20,252 bases of DNA from UBA493 sp035655435 (GTDB lineage: Archaea > Iainarchaeota > Iainarchaeia > Iainarchaeales > Iainarchaeaceae). Made by a program: the position numbers and the translations under genes. This document shows positions 7,641 through 15,151 of this stretch, piece by piece. The notes below the pieces were generated by a model. That model saw only the letters and a list, made by a program, of their open reading frames with translations, made no database searches and was not told the DNA's origin. The stretch covers positions 1 to 20,252 of the forward strand of contig DASRUN010000042.1 in NCBI GenBank assembly GCA_035655435.1. The letters run 5' to 3'. Within the stretch, counting starts at the first letter, position 1. Every line of letters starts with the position of its first letter.

Positions 7641-9325
7641 TCAACTCTTTCAAGCAGGGCAAAGTTATCATTTACATTCACTTTTGCAAACTCCATACCC
7701 CCAATAACGACAGTGTCTTGGGAGTTATCCTGTATGTATTCCTCTCTTCCGGCAAAAACATAGGCGCAGTCATCCCCGCATTGTTCAACCATTTTTTTGA
7801 ATTCCTCGGGATTAAACTTAAAAGGAAAATCTTTTTGTTTGTACAAAAATTTATCCCGGTCAAATTCCATTTTTGTGTCAAATTCCACTCTTACAGGGAA
7901 GAGAAATCCCTGTTTTTCCCCGAAAAGATAAATCAGTACCGGGTTGGTGGAAACCACAAATTTTTTCCCGTTGCTGTTAACAAAATTCCCCATTTCTGTG
8001 ATGTCGGTTGCCTGCAAATAAACCGGTGTCCCGGCACAGTAATGGCACGAATTATTGGTAGATATGATTGAAATGTAATGGAAATTCGAGATTGCGATAA
8101 AAAAAACAACTATTGCGAACACCCAGGTTTTCAGTTTTGGGTTGCCAAGTTTTGCAAGCAGGTCCAAAAAACCCGTTGTAAAATAATAGAAAATAAATGG
8201 TATAATGGGAATAATCAATCGTTCAATCGGGAAAGGATATGCAAGGAGTACTGCAAAGTAAACGATTAAGTAAAATTCTAACGGTTCGCGGTTTTTCAAC
8301 AGCCTTTTCACAAGAGAGTACAAAACCAAAGCGGTAACAGCAAAAACAACCGCGGTTCTCAGCGTAAAAGCCACGCGCCCCATTTCCGGGAAAAGATCCT
8401 GTGCCAAGAAAAAATTTCCGGCAAATACAACATTTGCCGCAGCGTTCATGTAAAAGACAATGTTGTAATTAACTGTATCCATTATGAATTCCACAGAACT
8501 GCCAAATAAATTAATGAATCCGGGCGTGTAGCCGAAAGGCTCATATTTTATGAAAGAGTTTCTCCAGAACCAAAGCCAGACAATCGGCAGAGTAATGGCA
8601 AGCAACGGAATAATTTTCCCAGCTTTCTCCTTCAAAGTGCTTCTTTTTGCCAGCAAAAAAAGAATCCCGCCTATTATAAGTGCAAGGCCTACATACCTTG
8701 TGAAAAATGCAAGGAGCAGCAATGCAGACAAAAAAACCAAGTTTTTGCCGAACAATTTTTCCTCCACCGAATACTTTTCCAGAAAAATCAGGGAGAGAAC
8801 AGAAAAGAGAATAAACGGAATTTCACTAAAGGTATCAATTGCAAAGAGGAAAAACGAAATTGAAAAACCAGTGAGAAGAACAACTAATAATGCGTTTTTT
8901 TCCCCCATGTTCTTTGACAGAAGCTCATATAAAAAGTAAAGCGCCATGATGGCCGTTGCGGAGACAAACACTTTCAAAGCAAAAAAGTTTATTCCAAAAA
9001 ACAGTATTATCGATGCTAGCATCAACGGGAACATAAACGGAAAATTTTTTTGTTCCGGATCATCAGGATGATAAATGTCTCTGTAACCCTTTCCCTCGGC
9101 AATGGATTTTCCTAGGGTAACATAAATCAAATTGTCTGTGTTTGAAAGATTGTCGAAGCGCGAAAAATCCGAGAGCTTAAAAGTATTGTAATTGTCAAAA
9201 AAATAAATATTTGAAGTCGGAAAAGGTGAAATGGAGTGTACGTACATTGAAAACAGGAAGACCAAAACCACTCCAAGGAGCGCTTTTTCGTTTTTCAGAA
9301 TTCCCTTTATTGTCGGTATTCGCAT
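7637..9325 (-). CDS. GT39/ArnT-type membrane glycosyltransferase
   Basis: The product has 562 residues. About ten hydrophobic segments are visible (residues ~14-31, 96-136, 144-161, 166-183, 195-225, 236-254, 322-340, 350-385 and 400-420), followed by a soluble domain of about 140 residues. The first large extracytoplasmic loop has 'TDNLIYVTLGKSIAEGKGY' and 'HPDDPEQKNFPFMFPLM', a layout typical of the polyprenyl-phosphate-sugar-dependent GT-C enzymes (PMT/ArnT), where an Asp in this loop is catalytic (here probably D64). 'FFTRYVGLAL' is also a family mark. The likely job is moving a sugar from a lipid phosphate to a protein or lipid outside the cell. Divergent from the GT2 gene at 9375, whose family makes exactly such lipid-phosphate sugars. 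Acceptor and sugar unknown. Confidence 0.75.
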   Translation of the reverse strand: MRIPTIKGILKNEKALLGVVLVFLFSMYVHSISPFPTSNIYFFDNYNTFKLSDFSRFDNLSNTDNLIYVTLGKSIAEGKGYRDIYHPDDPEQKNFPFMFPLMLASIILFFGINFFALKVFVSATAIMALYFLYELLSKNMGEKNALLVVLLTGFSISFFLFAIDTFSEIPFILFSVLSLIFLEKYSVEEKLFGKNLVFLSALLLLAFFTRYVGLALIIGGILFLLAKRSTLKEKAGKIIPLLAITLPIVWLWFWRNSFIKYEPFGYTPGFINLFGSSVEFIMDTVNYNIVFYMNAAANVVFAGNFFLAQDLFPEMGRVAFTLRTAVVFAVTALVLYSLVKRLLKNREPLEFYLIVYFAVLLAYPFPIERLIIPIIPFIFYYFTTGFLDLLAKLGNPKLKTWVFAIVVFFIAISNFHYISIISTNNSCHYCAGTPVYLQATDITEMGNFVNSNGKKFVVSTNPVLIYLFGEKQGFLFPVRVEFDTKMEFDRDKFLYKQKDFPFKFNPEEFKKMVEQCGDDCAYVFAGREEYIQDNSQDTVVIGGMEFAKVNVNDNFALLERVD

Positions 9326-9346
9326 TCCAATATTACAGATTAAGGG

Positions 9347-9353
9347 TTAAATA
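9347..9353. promoter_or_regulatory. Single TATA-like box shared by two divergent genes
   Basis: TTAAATA (TATTTAA on the other strand) is centred on 9350, exactly 25 bp from the ATG of the GT2 gene (9375) and 25 bp from the ATG of the GT39 gene (9325). The 49-bp gap contains no other good box, and neither gene has a Shine-Dalgarno sequence. Confidence 0.45.
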
Positions 9354-9374
9354 GGGTTTCTTTCAAATAGAATT

Positions 9375-10055
9375 ATGGTTGAGGTTTCCGCGGTTCTTCC
9401 ATGCAGGAATGAAGCCCCCACAATAGGGGTTTGCGTTGAAAAAATCAATTCGGTTTTTGCGTCCAAAAACATTTTCGGGGAAATAATAGTAGTTGACAAT
9501 GCCTCGGAAGATTCCTCGATCGAAATCGCCGTAAAAGCAGGTGCAAAAGTACTCAATTGCCCGATAATAGGTTACGGCGGCGCATGCCTCGAAGGAATAC
9601 AAAATTCATCCGGAAAAATAATAGTTGTCTGCGATTCCGACAACACCTATGACCTCAACGAAACGCCAAAATTACTTGACGAACTCGCAAAAGGAAACGA
9701 CATCATTGTGGGGTCGCGCTTTCTGGGAAAAATGGAAAAAGGCGCAATGAAACCCCTTCACAGATACATAGGAAACCCGCTTCTCACTTTTATTTTCAAT
9801 ATTCTTTTCGGGACAAATTATACAGATTCACATTCAGGTTTTCGCGTAATAAAAAGAGGTGCACTCAAAAAACTGAATCTTCGCGACAAAAAATTTAATC
9901 TCACACTTGAAATGTTAATTGAGGCAAAAAGAAAGGGCTTGAAAGTAAAAGAGATTCCAATAAACTATTATGCGCGGATCAGCCCGTCAAAGCTCAATTC
10001 ATTCCGCGACGGCTCAAGACATTTATTGTTCATGCTTACGGAGCGCTTCAAATGA
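9375..10055 (+). CDS. GT2 glycosyltransferase, dolichyl-phosphate-sugar synthase type
   Basis: The product has 226 residues. It has the GT-A nucleotide-sugar fold with 'LPCRNEAPTIG' near the N-terminus, 'VVDNASEDSS' (39-48), 'GYGGA' (66-70), the metal-binding D87-S-D89 in 'CDSDNTYD', 'GSRF' (113-116), 'TDSHSGFRVI' (150-159) and 'RISPSKLNSFRDG' (201-213). The last two are typical of enzymes that transfer glucose or mannose from a nucleotide sugar to dolichyl phosphate. There are no C-terminal membrane helices, so it is the short, soluble or peripheral form. The product lipid would be a natural donor for the divergently encoded GT39-type enzyme. It overlaps the next gene by ATGA. Sugar specificity cannot be told. 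Confidence 0.8.
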   Translation: MVEVSAVLPCRNEAPTIGVCVEKINSVFASKNIFGEIIVVDNASEDSSIEIAVKAGAKVLNCPIIGYGGACLEGIQNSSGKIIVVCDSDNTYDLNETPKLLDELAKGNDIIVGSRFLGKMEKGAMKPLHRYIGNPLLTFIFNILFGTNYTDSHSGFRVIKRGALKKLNLRDKKFNLTLEMLIEAKRKGLKVKEIPINYYARISPSKLNSFRDGSRHLLFMLTERFK

Positions 10056-11137
10056 AAATAGCCATTTTCCACGATTACATTGAAAATCCAGGGGGTGCCG
10101 AAAAACTCATTCTTTCAATTGCCAGAAAGCTCGATGCAACTGTGATAACAACAAATCTCAATCAGGATGCGGTAAACGAAATCGGCTTCAATGACGTAAA
10201 AATAATCAATTTGGGTTTTTCCCCAAAAGGCTTTTTTTCCAAACACATCGGCGTAGCCTCAAAATTCTTTTTTTCGGATTTTTCAAAGGATTTCGATTTT
10301 TTCATTTTCTCCGGGAACAAGAGCATTTTTGCATCTTTAAAACACAAGCCGAATTTGTGGTATTGCCACAGTCCGGAAAGGGCGGTTTTTGATTTGTACG
10401 ATTTTTACATGGGGAAAATGTCTCTGCGCAAAAAAATCGTTTTCATTCCCGGTGCATTTTTCCTCAGACTTTTCATAATTTTTTTTTCAACCGGAATCAA
10501 AACTATTGCATGCAATTCGGAAAATGTGAGGGGGAGAATAAAAAATTTTTTGGGAAGGGACAGTGTGGTCATAACCCCTTTCATTGACTCAAGCAATTTT
10601 TACTCTAATCCGTCAAAGGAATATTGGCTGAGCGTAAACCGGCTGTATCCCGCGAAAAGAATTGAACTACAATTGGAGGCATTTAACCTTCTTCCAAAAG
10701 AAAAGCTTGTGATAGTCGGCGGCTTTGTGAAGGGAGATGTTTCCGAAGAATACTTTGCATTTCTTTCCTCGAAATCCGGTCAGAATATTGAGTTCAGAGG
10801 AACAGTAAACGAAAAAGAACTGAGGGAACTCTATGCCAATTGCAAGGGCTTAATCGCAACCGCGTTGGATGAGGATTTTGGTATGACTGTGTTGGAGGCG
10901 CTTGCTTCCGGAAAACCTGTTGTCGCGGTTAATGAAGGCGGCTTTCGCGAAATTCTGGTTCATGGAAAAACCGGTTTTCTTGTGAATGCGACCTCCAAAG
11001 AACTTAGGGATGCGGTGCAAAGCATTTCCGGAAATACAAAAACTTTTTCTGAAGCCTGTTTGAAAAGGTCCAACGATTTCAGCGAAACAGTTTTTGTGAA
11101 AAAACTTTCCCAACAAATGAGAGGCGCTTTGGAGTGA
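10052..11137 (+). CDS. GT4 glycosyltransferase (first of a tandem pair)
   Basis: The product has 361 residues with a GT-B fold. The N-terminal half has 'GGAEK' (14-18) and 'WYCHSPERAVFDLYDF' (103-118), the latter typical of GT4 mannosyltransferase-like enzymes. The C-terminal half has 'SVNRL' (194-198) with K202-R203 for the donor phosphates, and the E-x7-E motif E274...E282 in 'DEDFGMTVLEALASGKPV'. Expected to add a sugar from a nucleotide donor to a growing glycan on the cytoplasmic side. It starts inside the stop codon of the GT2 gene (ATGA) and runs into the next gene (GTGA), so the three form a translationally coupled operon. Confidence 0.8.
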   Translation: MKIAIFHDYIENPGGAEKLILSIARKLDATVITTNLNQDAVNEIGFNDVKIINLGFSPKGFFSKHIGVASKFFFSDFSKDFDFFIFSGNKSIFASLKHKPNLWYCHSPERAVFDLYDFYMGKMSLRKKIVFIPGAFFLRLFIIFFSTGIKTIACNSENVRGRIKNFLGRDSVVITPFIDSSNFYSNPSKEYWLSVNRLYPAKRIELQLEAFNLLPKEKLVIVGGFVKGDVSEEYFAFLSSKSGQNIEFRGTVNEKELRELYANCKGLIATALDEDFGMTVLEALASGKPVVAVNEGGFREILVHGKTGFLVNATSKELRDAVQSISGNTKTFSEACLKRSNDFSETVFVKKLSQQMRGALE

Positions 11138-12132
11138 GGGCAGCTATTTTCCACAATTCACTCACCCAAAAAGGCGGGGCGGAGAAACTTGTCCTATGTC
11201 TCGCAAACGAGCTGAAAGCTGATATAATAACCCCTTTCTTCGATCCTGAAATACTCTCCTATTTCGGATACCCAAAACAAAAGGTCATTGTGATTAACCC
11301 GTTTTTTGGAAACCACTGGTTTACGGACATTTCCTCCATTTTGGCTTTTTCATTTTGCGATTTTTCGCGAAATTATGATGCGTTCATTTTCAGCGGGGCA
11401 ATAACCTTATTTGCCGCAAAAAAGCATTCGCCCTCGCTTTACTATTCCCACTACGAAATACTTAACGGCTTGCTAAAACCTGTCTTTGCCGGGATTATGC
11501 TACCTATGCGTGTTGTTTCCAACTCAAAGAGAACGCAAAAAAAATTGTTTGAAGAGTTTGGCATCGGTTCAGATGTCATATACCCGCCCATTGATGTAAA
11601 ATCGTTTTTCCCAAAAAAATCAATGGGTTATTGGCTTAGCGTGAACAGGCTTCACGAACAAAAAAGGATTGAACTTCAGTTAGAGGCTTTCAGGTTTTTG
11701 CCTGAAAAAAAACTTTTCATTGTCGGAGAGCCGATTTCCGAAAAGAATTCCAAATACAAAAAATTTTTGGAAAAAAACAAACCTGAAAATGTTCAATTTT
11801 TGCAGACCAAAAACAGATCTGAACTCATAGCACTTTATTCGAACTGCGAGGGCTTCATAGCAACTTCTCAAGACGAACCCTTTGGCATGAGTGTTGTTGA
11901 GGCTCTTGCTTCCGGAAAACCTGTTGTTTGTGTTGACGAAGGGGGTTATAGGGAAACTGTTATTGAGGGGAAAACCGGTTTTTTGGTTAGTGCCGATCCT
12001 GTTGAGATCTGTGCCGCAATAAAAAAAGTTTCTCAGAATCCCGGAAAATACAGGATTGCCTGCACGGATCGCGCAAAAGAATTTGATGCAAGTTTATTTT
12101 TCGAAAAAATCAGGCGTGTCTCCGAATTTTAA
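11134..12132 (+). CDS. GT4 glycosyltransferase (second of a tandem pair)
   Basis: The product has 332 residues. The GTG start at 11134 overlaps the preceding TGA stop. It is a paralogue of the upstream gene throughout: 'GGAEKLVL', 'YWLSVNRL', 'KRIELQLEAF', 'ALASGKPVV', 'GKTGFLV'. The E-x7-E pair is E248...E256. The acceptor-side motif differs: where the first copy has 'YCHSPER', this one has 'YSHYEIL', and the helix region that follows is about 20 residues shorter. Same chemistry is likely, on a different acceptor. A 23-bp stretch (10901-10923 and 11905-11927) is identical in both genes, pointing to fairly recent duplication or gene conversion. Confidence 0.8.
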   Translation: MRAAIFHNSLTQKGGAEKLVLCLANELKADIITPFFDPEILSYFGYPKQKVIVINPFFGNHWFTDISSILAFSFCDFSRNYDAFIFSGAITLFAAKKHSPSLYYSHYEILNGLLKPVFAGIMLPMRVVSNSKRTQKKLFEEFGIGSDVIYPPIDVKSFFPKKSMGYWLSVNRLHEQKRIELQLEAFRFLPEKKLFIVGEPISEKNSKYKKFLEKNKPENVQFLQTKNRSELIALYSNCEGFIATSQDEPFGMSVVEALASGKPVVCVDEGGYRETVIEGKTGFLVSADPVEICAAIKKVSQNPGKYRIACTDRAKEFDASLFFEKIRRVSEF

Positions 12133-12142
12133 AGCCAAAATT

Positions 12143-13090
12143 TCATGTTTCAATATCCGCTTTTGAAAGAAACCAATTTTCCGCTTTTGATAATGAAGAC
12201 TGTTTTATTGTTCTTGGAACTGACGCAATAACAAGTTCATGGGGGGAAAACGGCATTTTGATGAAGCCAAGCATTTCTATTTCCCGCGAGAATTCTTTTT
12301 CGGAAAAGTGCCCGCTCATCGAGCTCGTGAAATCCGGAAAATCAGCCAAACACTTGTTCAGAAGAATCGGAATCGCATTTTTTTCAAGAGCCACAATTTC
12401 CTCTATCAGCATTCTGAACCCGATCTTTTGCACAACAGCATATCCAATTATTTTTTTCTCTTTTTTCGCGCAAAAAATCCTGTAACTATTGTTCGGCTTT
12501 TTCACAAACCTCCAATTGAGATACTCAGAATTTTTTCTTATGATTGCCTTCTTGGATTTTTCAAATTCCAGGAAAAAATCGTCGAATTCCTTTTCAAACC
12601 TCTCCATTTTTTTTACCTCAAAGTTTTCCTTTTCCGAGAATTTTTTTGGAAAATATTTTACGAAATTGAAAATCTTTCCATAGTTTTCAAATCCCAATTT
12701 TTTCGATTCAAATTCGGCAAATTTTTTGTGCGGAAACCCGAAGAGAAGCACATTGTCCTGCTCTGCAATATTTTTTGAGCGCAGAAGAAGTTCTGTTGCA
12801 ATCCCCTTTCCCCTGAAAGTGCGCTTAACAATAACATCTTCAGCTTTCAGGGCAACCATTTCCTTCCCATCTGCAAGCAATCCAAATGCAATGCTCCCTC
12901 CAAAACCTATGATTTCGCCTTCTTTTTTGACAACCGTCAAAAAGGGTTTTACCGGAGCATTTTCGTATTTCCACTTCCAGGTTTCCTCGGAAATCCAATT
13001 CTTCTCCGAGTTAAGCAATGCAAGTATACCTTTCCTGTCCTCCTTTACGGGGCGCGAAAACGAAATCCCATTCAATTCTAAATTCACCAC
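12143..13090 (-). CDS. Double-GNAT N-acetyltransferase-like protein
   Basis: The product has 315 residues. The first GNAT domain (about 8-145) has 'AEDVIVKRTFRGKGIATELL', with the acetyl-CoA pyrophosphate loop R93-G-K-G-I-A98. The second half carries 'RKNSEYLNWRFVKKP' (185-199) and 'KIIGYAVV', the layout of two-domain GNAT proteins often found in surface-polysaccharide clusters. It probably acetylates an amino sugar or a similar small amine. Two GTG codons (13090 and 13087) are possible starts, with a GGAAAGGG stretch about 7-8 bases upstream; no ATG fits. It converges with the GT4 gene (10-bp gap) and diverges from the hot-dog pair, so it belongs by content with the glycan cluster. Confidence 0.7.
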   Translation of the reverse strand: MVNLELNGISFSRPVKEDRKGILALLNSEKNWISEETWKWKYENAPVKPFLTVVKKEGEIIGFGGSIAFGLLADGKEMVALKAEDVIVKRTFRGKGIATELLLRSKNIAEQDNVLLFGFPHKKFAEFESKKLGFENYGKIFNFVKYFPKKFSEKENFEVKKMERFEKEFDDFFLEFEKSKKAIIRKNSEYLNWRFVKKPNNSYRIFCAKKEKKIIGYAVVQKIGFRMLIEEIVALEKNAIPILLNKCLADFPDFTSSMSGHFSEKEFSREIEMLGFIKMPFSPHELVIASVPRTIKQSSLSKAENWFLSKADIET

Positions 13091-13119
13091 TTAAAAACCC
13101 TTTCCAGAATATTCTTATT
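13091..13119. promoter_or_regulatory. Very short divergent promoter region
   Basis: Only 29 bp separate the GNAT gene (-) from the MaoC gene (+). TTAAAAA (13091-13097) lies about 26 bp before the ATG at 13120. On the other strand the AT-rich TAATAAGAATATT stretch (13107-13119) lies about 23 bp before the GTG at 13090. Each gene's box therefore sits almost on the other gene's start, so simultaneous initiation in both directions would clash. Confidence 0.35.
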
Positions 13120-13554
13120 ATGCGGAATCCCAATAAATATGTTCATTTCGAATACGCGAATTTGAGCATTGGCCAGAGTGCGGAGCTCACAAAAAAAATT
13201 TCCCAAAAGGACATTGAACGGTTTGCCGAAATAAGCGGGGACAAAAATCCCATACACTTGGACGATGAGTACGCAAAAAATTCCATATTCGGCAAAAAGG
13301 TCGCTCACGGTCTTCTCGCGGTTTCAATGATTTCAACAATCTTAGGCACCAAGCTTCCGGGGCCCGGTTCAATTTACCTCAAACAGGAGGTAAAATTCCT
13401 GAAACCCGTTTTTCCGGGAGACACGATAACAGCAAAAGTAACTGTAACAAAAAAATTCGAGGAAAAAAAAAGAGTAGAATTGAGCACAAGTTGCTCAAAC
13501 CAAAATAATGAAACGGTTCTTGACGGCACTTCCCTTGTTCAAGTCGAGAGATGA
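13120..13554 (+). CDS. MaoC/PhaJ-type (R)-specific 3-hydroxyacyl dehydratase/enoyl hydratase
   Basis: The product has 144 residues from the ATG at 13120; the open frame runs further upstream, but a box is correctly placed for this ATG. The hot-dog fold is clear: 'ISQKDIERFAEISGDKNPIH' with catalytic D41 and H46 in the standard D-x4-H spacing, 'VAHGLLAVSMISTILG' forming the central helix, 'LPGPGSIYL' and 'FLKPVFPGDTI'. This matches PhaJ and the hydratase-2 family, which act reversibly between (R)-3-hydroxyacyl and trans-2-enoyl thioesters. It is coupled by ATGA to a second hot-dog gene without catalytic residues, and the pair converges on a fabH-fabG operon, so dehydration of a 3-hydroxyacyl thioester is a likely role. 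Confidence 0.8.
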   Translation: MRNPNKYVHFEYANLSIGQSAELTKKISQKDIERFAEISGDKNPIHLDDEYAKNSIFGKKVAHGLLAVSMISTILGTKLPGPGSIYLKQEVKFLKPVFPGDTITAKVTVTKKFEEKKRVELSTSCSNQNNETVLDGTSLVQVER

Positions 13555-13979
13555 TCCCTTTGCTTAAACAAATAAGGTATGCTGACATTTTCCCAAAACA
13601 AAAATTTGTGCTGACAAAAAATATTTCACAAAAAGATTTGGAAAATTTTGCATTGTTTCTTGCCGATAACTCCAAAGATGTTCGCGCAAAAAATGTTCTC
13701 GCGCAAGGCACATATCCGAATTATCTGCTTTTGGCCTCAATTATTTCCGAAATTTTAGGGAACACGCTTCCCGGCCCCGGTTATGTTTCGCTCGGTTTCA
13801 TGTTTGAAACCAAATCCAACAATCTCATGAATGCAGGGGAAAACATTACAACTGAAGTGGTTGTGGCGGAAAAGTTTGGCGGGAAATTCCTGAAACTGCA
13901 TTCAAAATCGTTCGGCGGAAAAAACGAATTTCTTCTTTACGGAGAAATTCTTGTAATGGCGCCTGATTATTTACTTTAG
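13551..13979 (+). CDS. Hot-dog-fold MaoC paralogue lacking the catalytic Asp/His (possible partner subunit)
   Basis: The product has 142 residues and overlaps the preceding gene by ATGA. It aligns with it from 'ISQKDLENFA' through 'LLASIISEILGNTLPGPGYVSLGF' to 'GENITTEVVV', so the fold and the central helix are kept. The catalytic loop 'GDKNPIHLDDEY' is replaced by 'ADNSKDVRAKN' with a deletion of about 9 residues, removing both Asp and His. In the mycobacterial HadAB and HadBC dehydratases, one active and one inactive hot-dog subunit form a heterodimer, the inactive one holding the acyl chain. The same arrangement is the best guess here. The last 9 bp overlap the convergent flavoprotein gene. 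Confidence 0.65.
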   Translation: MIPLLKQIRYADIFPKQKFVLTKNISQKDLENFALFLADNSKDVRAKNVLAQGTYPNYLLLASIISEILGNTLPGPGYVSLGFMFETKSNNLMNAGENITTEVVVAEKFGGKFLKLHSKSFGGKNEFLLYGEILVMAPDYLL

Positions 13980-14396
13980 TATTTCCTTATACATGTCCAA
14001 CACACTCTCCGGGGAATGGTCCTCGAATTCTATTCCGCGAATCACTGTAAGATAAGGGCTTCTCTTGGATTGTACCTCATCTACTTTCATTTCAACAACA
14101 ACAAAATCCAGTATTTCCCGTATTTTTTTTCCTGTTCCGTTGACCGTGAAAACTATGTTGTTATCTCCTATCACGCTCATGCATATTTTGCCGTTTTCCA
14201 AAACGTTTTTCAGAGCCTGACTTTTATTGTAAAACCCGAATCTTATTGTTTTAGCATTCTTTGCGCGCGTCAACCCCATGTGAGAAATCCCGATTTTTCC
14301 ATTTGAATCAACCGTGGCAATGCTGGGAACGCATCTTCCAGAATTGATATAATCAACCGCCTTTTGTATGAGTTCTTTTCCCAAATAGTTTCCCAT
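13971..14396 (-). CDS. Pyridoxamine-5'-phosphate-oxidase-like flavin split-barrel protein
   Basis: The product has 141 residues. The ATG at 14396 follows GGGA by 4-5 bases and lies 8 bp after the fabG stop; the TTG one codon earlier is less likely. 'CVPSIATVDSNGKIGISHMG' followed by 'TIRFGFYNKSQALKNVLENGKICMSVI' is the split-barrel pattern that binds FMN (or F420) in the PNPOx/FDOR superfamily. The usual C-terminal pyridoxamine-phosphate part is missing, and no vitamin B6 gene is nearby. Directly downstream of fabG in the same operon, it might serve as a reductase for the pathway. The substrate is not readable from sequence. Confidence 0.6.
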   Translation of the reverse strand: MGNYLGKELIQKAVDYINSGRCVPSIATVDSNGKIGISHMGLTRAKNAKTIRFGFYNKSQALKNVLENGKICMSVIGDNNIVFTVNGTGKKIREILDFVVVEMKVDEVQSKRSPYLTVIRGIEFEDHSPESVLDMYKEILK

Positions 14397-14404
14397 CAAA
14401 ATCC

Positions 14405-15151
14405 CTATCCGGTGAACAGTCCCCCGTTCACATTAATCGTTTGTCCGGTAATGTAAGCTGCCTCCTCAGATAGCAGGAAGAGAACCGCACCCGCAACCTC
14501 CTCCGGCTTTCCGAATCTTTTCATCGGAATCTGCCCCAAAAATTTTTCCAAAACTTTTTCCGGGATTGTTCGATGCATATCCGTATTTATTATTCCGGGC
14601 GCCACAACATTTACAGTTATCCCGCTTGCCGCAACCTCCTTTGCAAGTGATTTCGAAAAACCCAAAATGGCTGCCTTTGATGCCGCATAATTCGCCTGCC
14701 CAATGTTGCCAATCTGTCCGGAAACAGAGGAGGAATTCACGATTCTCCCAAAACCCTGTTTTGTCATTATGGGAAGAACCGCTTTCACACAATTATAAGT
14801 TCCCTTCAAATTCACATCCATAACATTGTCCCAGTCACTCTCGGTTATGTTCGCAAAAAAATTGTCCTTTGTTATTCCGGCATTGTTCACCAAAAAATCT
14901 ATTCTCCCGAATTTGCGAAGTGTTTCCGCAACCATTTCATTTACTTCTTTTTTGCTTCGCACATCCGCCTTCACGTGGATGGCATTTCCACCGGCCTTAA
15001 TTATTTCCTCCGCAATTTTTTTCGCATTTTCTTTTGTATTAAAATAATTGACAACAACATTGCATCCATGTTTTCCCAATGCAATCGCAATAGCCTTTCC
15101 TATTCCCCTTGAAGCGCCCGTGACAATTGCAGTTTTTCCGCTGAAATTCAT
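14405..15151 (-). CDS. fabG: 3-oxoacyl-[ACP] reductase (SDR family)
   Basis: The product has 248 residues from the ATG at 15151, which overlaps the fabH stop by one base (TAATG). An in-frame upstream extension to 15181 lies within fabH and is unlikely. The classic short-chain dehydrogenase marks are all present: 'TGASRGIG' (11-18), 'NNAG' (89-92), N114, S142, Y155 and K159 (Y-x3-K), and the 'PG' loop 185-186. 'YITGQTINVNGG' near the C-terminus is typical of FabG and PhaB. It would reduce 3-oxoacyl-ACP or 3-oxoacyl-CoA to the (R)-3-hydroxy form, the substrate of the MaoC-type enzyme nearby. Translational coupling to fabH supports a shared pathway. Other SDR substrates cannot be excluded. Confidence 0.85.
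   Translation of the reverse strand: MNFSGKTAIVTGASRGIGKAIAIALGKHGCNVVVNYFNTKENAKKIAEEIIKAGGNAIHVKADVRSKKEVNEMVAETLRKFGRIDFLVNNAGITKDNFFANITESDWDNVMDVNLKGTYNCVKAVLPIMTKQGFGRIVNSSSVSGQIGNIGQANYAASKAAILGFSKSLAKEVAASGITVNVVAPGIINTDMHRTIPEKVLEKFLGQIPMKRFGKPEEVAGAVLFLLSEEAAYITGQTINVNGGLFTG

Noticed and set aside
12239..12778. 179-aa plus-strand frame opposite the GNAT gene
   Set aside because: Phe/Lys/Arg-rich antisense reading of an AT-rich gene whose other strand shows clear GNAT motifs.
13018..13119. Longer N-terminus for the MaoC gene (start at 13018)
   Set aside because: The extra 34 residues lie over the GNAT start and promoter and do not resemble MaoC proteins, which begin near the ATG at 13120.
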